From contig NZ_CP036319.1 of the NCBI RefSeq assembly GCF_007752935.1, forward strand, positions 5,994,501-6,058,500: a stretch of DNA of 64,000 bases. The letters run 5' to 3'. Positions 36,762 through 44,201 of the stretch are shown here, one piece after another; position 1 is the stretch's first letter; every line of letters starts with the position of its first letter. This DNA is from Crateriforma conspicua (lineage in GTDB: Bacteria; Planctomycetota; Planctomycetia; Pirellulales; Pirellulaceae). The notes under the pieces were generated by a model. That model was given only the letters and a program-made list of their open reading frames with translations. It searched no databases and had not been told where the DNA came from. Both the position numbers and the translations under genes were made by a program.

Positions 36762-37033
36762 CCCTGCTTGGGATCGCCGCCCTGGGCGGAATGTTCCGAC
36801 GCATCGTTTTCCGGTGCGTCACGACGAGACGGCGTTCCCAGTGAAACCAACGGGACTTGCTTCGGTCCTATCGAAGACGGTTTTGATTTCGCGCAGTTGT
36901 AACAGCCCTGGATTCCTGAACCGCTGGATGCGGCACGGAGGTTTCGCATCATGCGTCGAACCACAAACGCCAAAGCCGTGATCACGATCACCAACGCCGC
37001 GATCGTTTGGGGCCAAGATGCATCGCCCATCAT
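36758..37033 (-). CDS. FeoB-associated Cys-rich membrane protein
   Basis: 91 residues. One N-terminal membrane helix (WPQTIAALVIVITALAFVV) is followed by a basic stretch (RRMMRN) and a CYNC motif, then a Pro/Ser-rich tail. This fits the small FeoB-associated Cys-rich proteins encoded after feoB in many bacteria, thought to help the ferrous iron transporter. It starts at ATG 37033 overlapping the feoB stop (ATGA), with GTG 37045 as an alternative. It is third gene of the feo operon. The role is inferred from position, helix and CxxC only. Confidence 0.75.
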   Translation of the reverse strand: MMGDASWPQTIAALVIVITALAFVVRRMMRNLRAASSGSGIQGCYNCAKSKPSSIGPKQVPLVSLGTPSRRDAPENDASEHSAQGGDPKQG

Positions 37034-39354
37034 CCCGCCGTCCACAAAGAACCGACTTGATAGGTCAACATCGCTCCGATGTATGCCACGACGGTCATGT
37101 ACGTAAAGCTAAACACCGGCCATCGCCACGAATTGGTTTCACGACGGATGACCAACAGGGTGCTGACACACTGTGCACACAAGGCAAAGAACACCATCAC
37201 CGAAAGCACCGTGGGTATGGTGTAGACGGGTGATCCGTCGGGCCAGGTCGCGGCACGGATCGCACCGATCAGGCCTTCGTCTTCTTCATCAACATCCCCG
37301 CCAAGTGAATAGATGGTGCCCAGTGTGCTGATGATGACTTCGCGGGCCGGGAAGCTGGCCAGCGCGCCGACGCCGATTTTCCAATCCCAGCCCAACGGCC
37401 GAACGGCGGGCTCGATCGCATGACCGACGCGGCCCAGCAAGCTGGATTCCAATAGATCCGACGAGATCACCTTCAATTCTTCCGATACCTCATCGCGACG
37501 CTGCAGCAACGGTTCGGCGGGTGACGACTCCGATGCATCAAGCTGTTGATCGATCTGAGCCAATTCCGCCTGCAACTCATACTGCCGCGTGTGATCCCCC
37601 GGCCAATATGCGGCGAACCAGATCAAGATCGATGCAGCCAAGATCAGTGTCCCGGCGCGGACCAAGAATTCCCGACTGGCTTCCCACACCTTGGCGAACA
37701 CGACCGTCGGATCAGGCCATTGATATTCGGGCAACTCCAACACAAACGGCGCGGCTTCCCCGCGCAACATCGTGTGCTTCAAAATCAACGAAACGGGAAT
37801 CGCCACCAACACGCCGACCGCGTACATCGACATCAAAACCAGTGCCGGCAAACCCAGAAAACCCAGGATCGTGATCGATGGGATGAACGCACCGATCAAC
37901 AACAGGTAAACCGGCAAACGTGCACTACAGCTCATCAGCGGCGCGATCATCATCGTCGCGAAACGGTCACGACGATTCTCAATGACTCGAGTCGCCATCA
38001 CCCCGGGAACCGCACAAGCGAAGGAGCTCATCAGTGGCAGGAATGATTTTCCGCTCAGCCCGAACAACCGCATGATGCGATCGACCAAGAACGCCGCACG
38101 CGCCATGTAGCCACAGTCTTCCAAAACCGCCAAAAAGAAGAACAGCAACGCAATCTGGGGCACGAAGATCACGACACCGCCCACACCGGCGATCACACCG
38201 TCGGTGATCAGGCTGCGCAGGATTCCCGGCTGCATGGCGTCGGTGACCAAGTCGCTGGCCCATCCTGTGGCGGCATCGATCCAATCCATCGGATAGCCGG
38301 CAAGCGAATAGATCGACTGAAACACCAATAACATCAGCCCGGCAAAAATGGCCAAGCCCAAGACACGGTGCGTCAGGATGCCGTCCAGCGTGTCGGTCAA
38401 GCCGCCGCTGCCGCTGCCTTGCGAAAGGACGCCGTCCAGTTTTCGCCCGGCCCAGGTGTAGCGACTGCTGCATTCCATATCGACCACATCGTCGAAATCT
38501 GAACGCAACTGGTCACGTGTTTCATTCAGCACGGGAAGTATCGCCGCGCCCAGTTTTCGGACCAGTCGCTTTTCCGCGGCGCCGCCACGATCCAACAGGG
38601 CTCGCTGCAGCAAATAATCATCCGGCAACTCGGCCGTGTTCGCGGGCAAGTCATCGGTCGACTTGCCCGACTGAACGGGAACACACGCCGACTGAATCAG
38701 GTGGCTGCGGAACTGATCACAGATCTGATAGAAGCTCTCCGGCAACGCCCAATCGTCACGTCGCTGCGATGCTGAATCACTGCCGGCATCGCTTTGGCCG
38801 ACAGACATGACCAGATCGGCCAGACGTTGTCGCAGTTCGTCGATACCGCCACGCTTACTGGCGCTGGTACTGACGACGGGACAGCCCAAATTTCGCTCCA
38901 AACGTTGGGCATCGATCCGCAGCCCACGGGACTGGGCGGTGTCGGACATGTTCAACACCACCAACGTCGGTCGGCCCAGTTCCAGAACTTGGCTGACCAA
39001 GAACAGACTGCGTTGCAGCAGCGTTGCATTCAAAACACAAACGATGACATCGACCGGAGGCTCCGATTGCAGGTCTCCCGACAACACCTCCACCGCAACC
39101 ATTTCATCGGGCGACCGCGGGGCCAAACTGTAGGTCCCGGGCAGGTCGATCAAATCCACCGGGCAATCGCCCAGCGTCATTCGCCCCACCTTTTTCGTAA
39201 TTGTCACGCCCGGGTAGTTGCCGGTGCGGACACGCATTCCCGCCAAGGCATTGAACAGAGTGCTTTTGCCGGTATTGGGATTCCCGACCAAGGCGACGCG
39301 AATCGCATCAGTCGTCGAACCGGCGGGCGGTTGAAATTGATCGACCGACGCCAC
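37030..39354 (-). CDS. feoB: Ferrous iron transport protein B
   Basis: 774 residues. The N-terminal G domain has GNPNTGKSTLFNALAG (G1), DLPGTYSL (G3) and VLNMSD (G4 variant of NxxD). A helical spacer follows, then the polytopic membrane domain with the gate motifs IFVPQIALLF and SFACAVPGV. An extra charged segment between late helices (about 600-640) is rich in Gln and Glu. GTG 39354 was chosen because GGAGG lies nine bases upstream; a TTG at 39384 would lack this. It imports Fe(II) across the inner membrane. It is second gene of the operon, 93 bases after feoA. Confidence 0.95.
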   Translation of the reverse strand: MASVDQFQPPAGSTTDAIRVALVGNPNTGKSTLFNALAGMRVRTGNYPGVTITKKVGRMTLGDCPVDLIDLPGTYSLAPRSPDEMVAVEVLSGDLQSEPPVDVIVCVLNATLLQRSLFLVSQVLELGRPTLVVLNMSDTAQSRGLRIDAQRLERNLGCPVVSTSASKRGGIDELRQRLADLVMSVGQSDAGSDSASQRRDDWALPESFYQICDQFRSHLIQSACVPVQSGKSTDDLPANTAELPDDYLLQRALLDRGGAAEKRLVRKLGAAILPVLNETRDQLRSDFDDVVDMECSSRYTWAGRKLDGVLSQGSGSGGLTDTLDGILTHRVLGLAIFAGLMLLVFQSIYSLAGYPMDWIDAATGWASDLVTDAMQPGILRSLITDGVIAGVGGVVIFVPQIALLFFFLAVLEDCGYMARAAFLVDRIMRLFGLSGKSFLPLMSSFACAVPGVMATRVIENRRDRFATMMIAPLMSCSARLPVYLLLIGAFIPSITILGFLGLPALVLMSMYAVGVLVAIPVSLILKHTMLRGEAAPFVLELPEYQWPDPTVVFAKVWEASREFLVRAGTLILAASILIWFAAYWPGDHTRQYELQAELAQIDQQLDASESSPAEPLLQRRDEVSEELKVISSDLLESSLLGRVGHAIEPAVRPLGWDWKIGVGALASFPAREVIISTLGTIYSLGGDVDEEDEGLIGAIRAATWPDGSPVYTIPTVLSVMVFFALCAQCVSTLLVIRRETNSWRWPVFSFTYMTVVAYIGAMLTYQVGSLWTAG

Positions 39355-39447
39355 GTCGGTGCACCTCCACAGGCGTGTCGCCAAGAGAACGTCGTCGAAA
39401 CGGATCCGCCTGTTACCGAATCGAAACGCCCGACCAACGGAGACTGA

Positions 39448-39684
39448 TTAAGAAGCCGAAGCGGGTTCGAGATAGACGCGTTGCGCCTCACCGCAACGCA
39501 GAGCAATCCGGCTGCCCTGGACGCTGCACTTCAGGGGATCCCCCAAGGGTGCGGCACGTAGAAACTGAATCGGCTGGCCGGGCACAAACCCCATTTCACG
39601 CAGTCGCGAGGCGATCCCGTCCACGCCTGCAATACGCACGATCGTGGCCTTTTCGCCGGGGCAAAGCTGATCCAAAGTCGTCAC
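39448..39684 (-). CDS. feoA: Ferrous iron transport protein A
   Basis: 78 residues, an SH3-like cytosolic FeoA domain (TLDQLCPGEKATIVRI, RLREMGFVPGQPIQFLRAA, ALRCGEAQRVYLEP). It is thought to support FeoB. The start is GTG 39684, preceded by CGAGGTGA at a good distance; the longer frame to 39726 would run through the Fur-like operator. It is first gene of the feoA-feoB-Cys-rich operon. Confidence 0.93.
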   Translation of the reverse strand: MTTLDQLCPGEKATIVRIAGVDGIASRLREMGFVPGQPIQFLRAAPLGDPLKCSVQGSRIALRCGEAQRVYLEPASAS

Positions 39685-39709
39685 GCGGTCACCTCGCTGA
39701 TTACGTTTA

Positions 39710-39732
39710 TTGAGAATCGATCTCAACTGAGA
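39710..39732 (-). promoter_or_regulatory. Fur-like operator upstream of feoA
   Basis: TTGAGAATCGATCTCAA (39710-39726) is an inverted repeat with arms TTGAGA/TCTCAA. It is followed by an overlapping second one, TCTCA-AC-TGAGA (39721-39732). The 7-1-7 core TGAGAAT-C-GATCTCA resembles the Fur box. It lies 26-48 bases upstream of the feoA start, between the candidate -10 and the gene, where a bound iron-responsive repressor would block transcription. The identity of the regulator is inferred from the target genes. Confidence 0.6.
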
Positions 39733-39760
39733 TACTGAAACTTTCGGCGTGCGTTGTCAA
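39732..39760 (-). promoter_or_regulatory. Candidate feoA promoter
   Basis: Reading on the minus strand: TTGACA (39760-39755), 17 bases, CAGTAT (39737-39732). The -35 is perfect and the -10 weak, as expected for a regulated promoter. The -10 touches the Fur-like repeats. Confidence 0.45.
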
Positions 39761-39900
39761 GCATCCCCGGCTTTTTTGCACCAAGAAATGTCAAAAAACG
39801 TTCGCGCGGTCCTATCGCGGAAAAAACGAGGGATCCGGCCGCTGGTCCGATGCGTCCCTTCGCCCCACCGTCGGGCGATGAACGGGAAGATGAATTCACA

Positions 39901-39950
39901 TTGACCCCGAGGTCGGTTTCGTTAGAATTCGCAAGCCAGGAAAGCCTGGC
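39901..39950 (+). promoter_or_regulatory. Candidate promoter and leader hairpin for the HTH-REC regulator
   Basis: TTGACC (39901-39906), 16 bases, TAGAAT (39923-39928), each box matching five of six consensus bases. Seven bases later comes a perfect hairpin, GCCAGG-AAAG-CCTGGC (39935-39950), at the expected transcript start. This would leave a leader of about 255 bases before the start codon at 40194. Confidence 0.5.
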
Positions 39951-40193
39951 AACCAGGACAAGATTTGCGGCCTGCGTCAGTTTCGGGACCCAAGACGATT
40001 CAGGGGTTTCTTGCACGCTGCGGCATTCACGCAAAATGGACTGGAAAGTGACCGTGCGTCAAAGCGGCAGGTTTGCTAAAGAGGGCCTGTCGGTGAACGC
40101 AGTGATGCTGGCGTGGCCTGGGAAAGGGCGACGTCGACCGATTGCTTTGATGTGTTTCGTGTTATCTGTCATGCAGGGAGGATGATTTCTGAC

Positions 40194-40781
40194 ATGACCA
40201 CTAAAACGGTCTTCACAACGGGTGAAGCGGCCAAAATTTGCAAGGTCAGCCAACAGACGATCATTCGTTGTTTCGACAATGGTTCTCTGAAAGGATTCCG
40301 TGTCCCCGGCAGTAAGTTCCGGCGGATCCCTCGGGAGCAGCTGTACCTGTTCATGAAAGACAACGGCATCCCGACCGATGCCCTGGAGAGCGGCAAGAAA
40401 AAGCTGCTGATTGTCGACGACGACGAGGATCTCGTGGAATTGATCCGCGACGGTTTCGAACGTGACGGTCGGTTCGACATTCGCACGGCCAATAACGGTT
40501 TCGACGCCGGCATGGGCGTGAAGGAATTTCGTCCGGACTTGGTGGTCCTGGATGTGATGCTTCCGGACATCAACGGCAAAGAAGTTTGCCAACGCGTCCG
40601 TAGCGATCCATCGATGGACACCGTCAAAATTCTGTGCATCTCCGGAATGGTCGAGCACAGCAAGGTTGACGCACTGAAAGCCGCCGGCGCCAACGACTTC
40701 ATGCAAAAGCCGTTCGCAATCGACGACTTGGTCGCTCGATCATGCGACTTGCTTGAAATGGATCGCAACGTTCCCGGCTGA
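40194..40781 (+). CDS. HTH-REC response regulator
   Basis: 195 residues with the unusual order DNA-binding domain first. Residues 1-60 form an excisionase/MerR-like helix-turn-helix (TTGEAAKICKVSQQTIIRCF, then FRVPGSKFRRIPREQL). Residues 70-190 are a receiver domain: LLIVDDDEDLVELI acidic pocket, phospho-acceptor D120 in LVVLDVMLPDINGKEV, and K in FMQKPF. GGGAGG precedes the chosen ATG 40194 by 12 bases; an ATG at 40182 is too close to it. The histidine kinase gene follows 66 bases downstream and is the likely partner. Targets are unknown. Confidence 0.87.
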   Translation: MTTKTVFTTGEAAKICKVSQQTIIRCFDNGSLKGFRVPGSKFRRIPREQLYLFMKDNGIPTDALESGKKKLLIVDDDEDLVELIRDGFERDGRFDIRTANNGFDAGMGVKEFRPDLVVLDVMLPDINGKEVCQRVRSDPSMDTVKILCISGMVEHSKVDALKAAGANDFMQKPFAIDDLVARSCDLLEMDRNVPG

Positions 40782-40847
40782 TCTGGTCCGCGATCCTGAT
40801 TGCGTTGTCCCCACCTTTCCCCCACCCACACGGCAAGCGGACTGTTC

Positions 40848-42290
40848 ATGCGACTGCTGCCGTGTCTCCGCATTGCCGGTCAACGCTGGTGGTTGCCGCT
40901 ATCCGCGGGTGCTGCAGATGTGTTGATGCACATCATGCTGATGTCCGGCGGGGACGCTCCGGCACGTTCGGTTGGATCGGCAGTCGATCGACTGGCCGAA
41001 CAGATAAACGACGATCCACCGCTGATGATTTTCACAGCGTTGGCCATGACCGCATCGGGTGCCATGTCTGAAACAGGCAAGACGTTCGAAACAGATCGCC
41101 AGCGGGGCAACATGGCAGCGCAGGACCAGTCTTGGACGCCAGATGCCAAGACGAATGAAGACGTTTCGCGTCGCCGTGTCACAACCACTGAACTGGCCTG
41201 TTGGTTGTCGTCACACACGATTGATCTGTTTTCCGATGGTGACGCGTTTCTCGCTGCGCCCGAAGTCACACCCACGACGCGAGCACGATGGGGCGAACTG
41301 CAAAGCTATTTCGCCACACTGCCACGACACCACTGGATCGACCAAGCGGATCTGTGGCTGGAGGTTTTCGGAACCCAGGTCTCTCAAGACTGGAAACGAA
41401 CTTGGCTTTGCTGGGACGATCCAGCGGAACAGGACGACATGCCACGCGGCCAAGGCAGCGCGCCGCCGACGGTGACTCCGCTGCAACGACTTGCACGCCA
41501 ACGGAAACAGCAGTTGGCATTGGAATCCGAATTCGAATTCCAACTGGAACAAGTGAAGCTGGCTTCGCTGAAGGAACTTGCGTACGGGCTGAGCCATGAG
41601 ATCAACAACCCTCTGACGAACATCTCCACGCGTGCCCAACAGTTGCAGCGTGACGAAGCGGATCCACAGCGTCGGGCGTCGCTGCAACGGATTGTCGATC
41701 AAGCCTATCGGGCTCACGAGATGATCGCGGATTTAATGTTCTATGCGAATCCGCCACAGCCCGAATTTTCCGTGGGTGATGTGACACCCGTGGTCCAAGT
41801 TGCCATCGGCGATTGGATGGATCACGCAGATGAACAGGCGATTCAAATTCGTTCCGACCTTCCGTCTTCACTTCCCCCGGTGAAATTCGATGCGGACATG
41901 CTGCGTGAAACACTCGCGGCATTGATTCAGAATGCAATCGAAGCGATCGGTCGCCATGGAACCGTGATCGTTTCCACCCAAGTCAACGGCGACCGCCCCA
42001 ACGACGATGATCCGGCCGATCATCACCGCTGGATCAAAATTCACGTCGCCGACAGCGGACCGGGACTGTCACCCCAGGCACGACGGCACGCGTTTGATCC
42101 CTATTTTTCCGGCCGGGAAGCGGGGCGTGGATTGGGGCTTGGCCTTTGCCGGGCCTACCGAATCGTGCAACTGCACCAGGGACGAATCCATTTGGCCGGT
42201 GGTGCGGCGGGATGCGTGGCGACCATTCAGTTGCCGATCGCACTGCCCAGCGCGTCGCTAAACATGGCAAACACGTCCACGTCCCGATAA
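40848..42290 (+). CDS. Soluble histidine kinase
   Basis: 480 residues, no convincing membrane helix. The first 230 residues match nothing I recognise and probably form the input domain. A short coiled-coil (about 215-240) leads to the H-box LSHEINNPLTN with H250. The ATPase domain follows: N-box LIQNAIEAIG, G1 VADSGPGLS and G2 GRGLGLGLCRAY. It would phosphorylate the HTH-REC protein encoded just upstream. Start ATG 40848 is preferred over an upstream in-frame TTG at 40800. It is convergent with the GspE/PilT-like gene. Confidence 0.87.
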   Translation: MRLLPCLRIAGQRWWLPLSAGAADVLMHIMLMSGGDAPARSVGSAVDRLAEQINDDPPLMIFTALAMTASGAMSETGKTFETDRQRGNMAAQDQSWTPDAKTNEDVSRRRVTTTELACWLSSHTIDLFSDGDAFLAAPEVTPTTRARWGELQSYFATLPRHHWIDQADLWLEVFGTQVSQDWKRTWLCWDDPAEQDDMPRGQGSAPPTVTPLQRLARQRKQQLALESEFEFQLEQVKLASLKELAYGLSHEINNPLTNISTRAQQLQRDEADPQRRASLQRIVDQAYRAHEMIADLMFYANPPQPEFSVGDVTPVVQVAIGDWMDHADEQAIQIRSDLPSSLPPVKFDADMLRETLAALIQNAIEAIGRHGTVIVSTQVNGDRPNDDDPADHHRWIKIHVADSGPGLSPQARRHAFDPYFSGREAGRGLGLGLCRAYRIVQLHQGRIHLAGGAAGCVATIQLPIALPSASLNMANTSTSR

Positions 42291-42327
42291 TGATCGCGTC
42301 ACCGACCGGCCAACGGACGCTATGAAC

Positions 42328-43593
42328 CTAGGCTTCTTGAAGCTGGCGACCAGACGCACGGGCGTGGTCGTCTTCGGGCAACACGCGAATCAGTTCTTCG
42401 GCGGTGGTCCACCCTGTCGCCAAACGCAATCGCCCCGCCGTCTCCAACGAAAGGCTGCCTGCTTGGTGACCTATTCGTGCCAGCTCCTGCTCGTCGGCCC
42501 CGTGCTGGATCGCATCACGCATTGGCGGGGTCACCCGAATGATCTCCGGCAGACAAACCAGACGGTCGTATCCGTCCACACAACGATCACATCCGACCGG
42601 CAACCACAAATTGCGTGGCATGTCGTCGGGCAAGCGTGGACGCAGGTCGGATAGAAAATCGTCGCAATCCGACATCGAAATGCGTTGCCGACAATGGGGA
42701 CACAATCGCCGGACCAGTCGTTGCGCGACCACGCCAACCAGACTGCTGGCCAAAAAGTGTGGCAGAACGCCATGGGACATCATCGAATGCACCGCACCGA
42801 CCGCGGTGCGAGCATGAACGCTGGCCAATACCAAGTGACCACTGCCGGCCGCCCGCACGGCAACCTCCGCCGCGCGAGCATCGCGAATTTCTCCGATCAT
42901 GATGACGTCCGGAGAATGCCGCAGGATCGCAGCCAACAATTGCGCAAAATCGATCCCGCCGCGTACGTTCACTTGGGATTGGACGATTCCATTCATCACG
43001 TGTTCGATCGGGTCTTCGATCGTATGGATCTTGCGATCCGCCTTTTGAAGGTATTTCAAAAACGAATACAGCGAATGAGTCTTTCCGCTTCCCGTGGGTC
43101 CGGAAACCAGCACCAGCCCGCTGCCACAGTCAAGCAGCTGACGCATTTGATCCGCCTCGCTGGCGAAGATTCCCAACTGGTCAATCGAAAGTATCGATTC
43201 GTTGCTTCCGAAAATACGCAGGGCCAAGTCATAACCGTAGATGCTGGGCAGGGCGTTGATACGGACATCGACCATGCGTCCGTCATCCAACTCCAACAAT
43301 TCGCGACCTTCCACCGGTTTCATTTGATCGGTGACGTAAGCGCCGCTGACGGCACGAAAGTGGTTTTGCAACCGTCGACCGGCGGCGTGAGAAAGTCGCT
43401 GGACCGTCTCCAATTGCCCCATTCGACGCAGACGCACGACAACGCTGGTCGATTCATCGGTCAGAAAAACATCCGTCGCATCGACGGACACCGCATACGT
43501 CACCAATTCGCGTGCCGCGGCTTCGGGATCAAAAGCCTGCAAGTCGGCTTCTTCGCGGAAATCGATTTCAAGGTCGTCGGGAATCGTACTCAT
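42328..43593 (-). CDS. GspE/PilT-like secretion ATPase, short form
   Basis: 421 residues of the type II/IV secretion ATPase superfamily. Walker A is SGPTGSGKTHS (K171), the Asp box is TIEDPIEH, Walker B is VIMIGEIRDARAAE, and the His box is LASVHARTAVGA. A GspE/PilB-type zinc motif follows (CPHC near residue 298, CDRC near 335). The N-terminal MshEN-type domain of GspE/PilB is missing, so the size is closer to PilT. It has no pilin, secretin or platform gene nearby. Instead it is last in an operon with a STAS protein (ATGA overlap) and an Lnt-like protein. The role is unknown. Confidence 0.85.
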   Translation of the reverse strand: MSTIPDDLEIDFREEADLQAFDPEAAARELVTYAVSVDATDVFLTDESTSVVVRLRRMGQLETVQRLSHAAGRRLQNHFRAVSGAYVTDQMKPVEGRELLELDDGRMVDVRINALPSIYGYDLALRIFGSNESILSIDQLGIFASEADQMRQLLDCGSGLVLVSGPTGSGKTHSLYSFLKYLQKADRKIHTIEDPIEHVMNGIVQSQVNVRGGIDFAQLLAAILRHSPDVIMIGEIRDARAAEVAVRAAGSGHLVLASVHARTAVGAVHSMMSHGVLPHFLASSLVGVVAQRLVRRLCPHCRQRISMSDCDDFLSDLRPRLPDDMPRNLWLPVGCDRCVDGYDRLVCLPEIIRVTPPMRDAIQHGADEQELARIGHQAGSLSLETAGRLRLATGWTTAEELIRVLPEDDHARASGRQLQEA

Positions 43594-44201
43594 TTGGTTT
43601 CCTGAAACCTGGGCTCCGATGCAACAGACTGTCTCTCATTCGGATCCTGCGAATCCGGGCCTACGGCCGTCGCCCCGGCATCTGCATCACCCTGGACTGG
43701 GGCATCTGATGGGTAGGTGGAGATCGCGGGGCCACGAGACGTTGGTTCGACAGTCGATTCGGTGACTGCATGCGAGTTTTCGTTTTGGGCCGACGGCGCG
43801 GTGTCGATATTTTCCAGATCCTGCATATCAACCCACTGTGACGTCGTGCCGTGATGCTGTTGAACGTCGAAAACGTCCTGTAGATTCAATAACCGAATCA
43901 TTCGCATCAGCGGCGATGGCGCGTCGAGAATACGAAAGCGTCTGCCGCCGGCGACAAGCACCTGGTGCAGGTGGAACAGCATGCCGATACCGCGAGTTGA
44001 AACCGAATCAGAGCGATGCAGATCTAAAATGACTTCGGGTGATCCGGCGACGGCGTCGTCAGCCCCGCGTCCTTGATCCAGCTTGAAAATCAAGTCATCG
44101 GCAAGCCCCACCGGATCGGTCGGATCCAATCGCCGGCGTACCACGACGGTCTGCCGTCCATCGACCGGCAGCGAAAATTCAAAATACTCACTGAGGCTCA
44201 T
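43590..44201 (-). CDS. STAS-domain protein (anti-sigma antagonist-like) with acidic tail
   Basis: 203 residues. The first 115 form a STAS domain: EVILDLHRSDSVSTRGIGML is the strand-loop carrying the Ser/Thr residues phosphorylated in anti-sigma-factor antagonists, followed by RRFRILDAPSPLMRMIRLLN. The last 85 residues are low-complexity, rich in Ser, Glu, Pro and Ala, probably disordered. No anti-sigma kinase or PP2C phosphatase lies in the window. Both ends overlap neighbours by four bases (ATGA), so it is coupled to the Lnt-like gene upstream and the ATPase gene downstream. Confidence 0.85.
   Translation of the reverse strand: MSLSEYFEFSLPVDGRQTVVVRRRLDPTDPVGLADDLIFKLDQGRGADDAVAGSPEVILDLHRSDSVSTRGIGMLFHLHQVLVAGGRRFRILDAPSPLMRMIRLLNLQDVFDVQQHHGTTSQWVDMQDLENIDTAPSAQNENSHAVTESTVEPTSRGPAISTYPSDAPVQGDADAGATAVGPDSQDPNERQSVASEPRFQETK

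Larger units (their letters stand above)
39727..40193. other. Divergent intergenic region, feoA to HTH-REC regulator
   Basis: 467 bases. It holds the feoA promoter and Fur-like operator at its left end and the candidate promoter plus 5' hairpin of the regulator gene near 39901-39950. A 143-codon open frame at 39754-40185 is not accepted as a gene because its composition is unlike neighbouring genes and it has no ribosome site. The remaining leader has no riboswitch I can name. Confidence 0.5.

Noticed and set aside
39754-40185. 143-codon plus-strand frame before the HTH-REC regulator
   Set aside because: No ribosome site, no motif, and a good promoter with -10 inside it, so it is more likely leader and promoter DNA.
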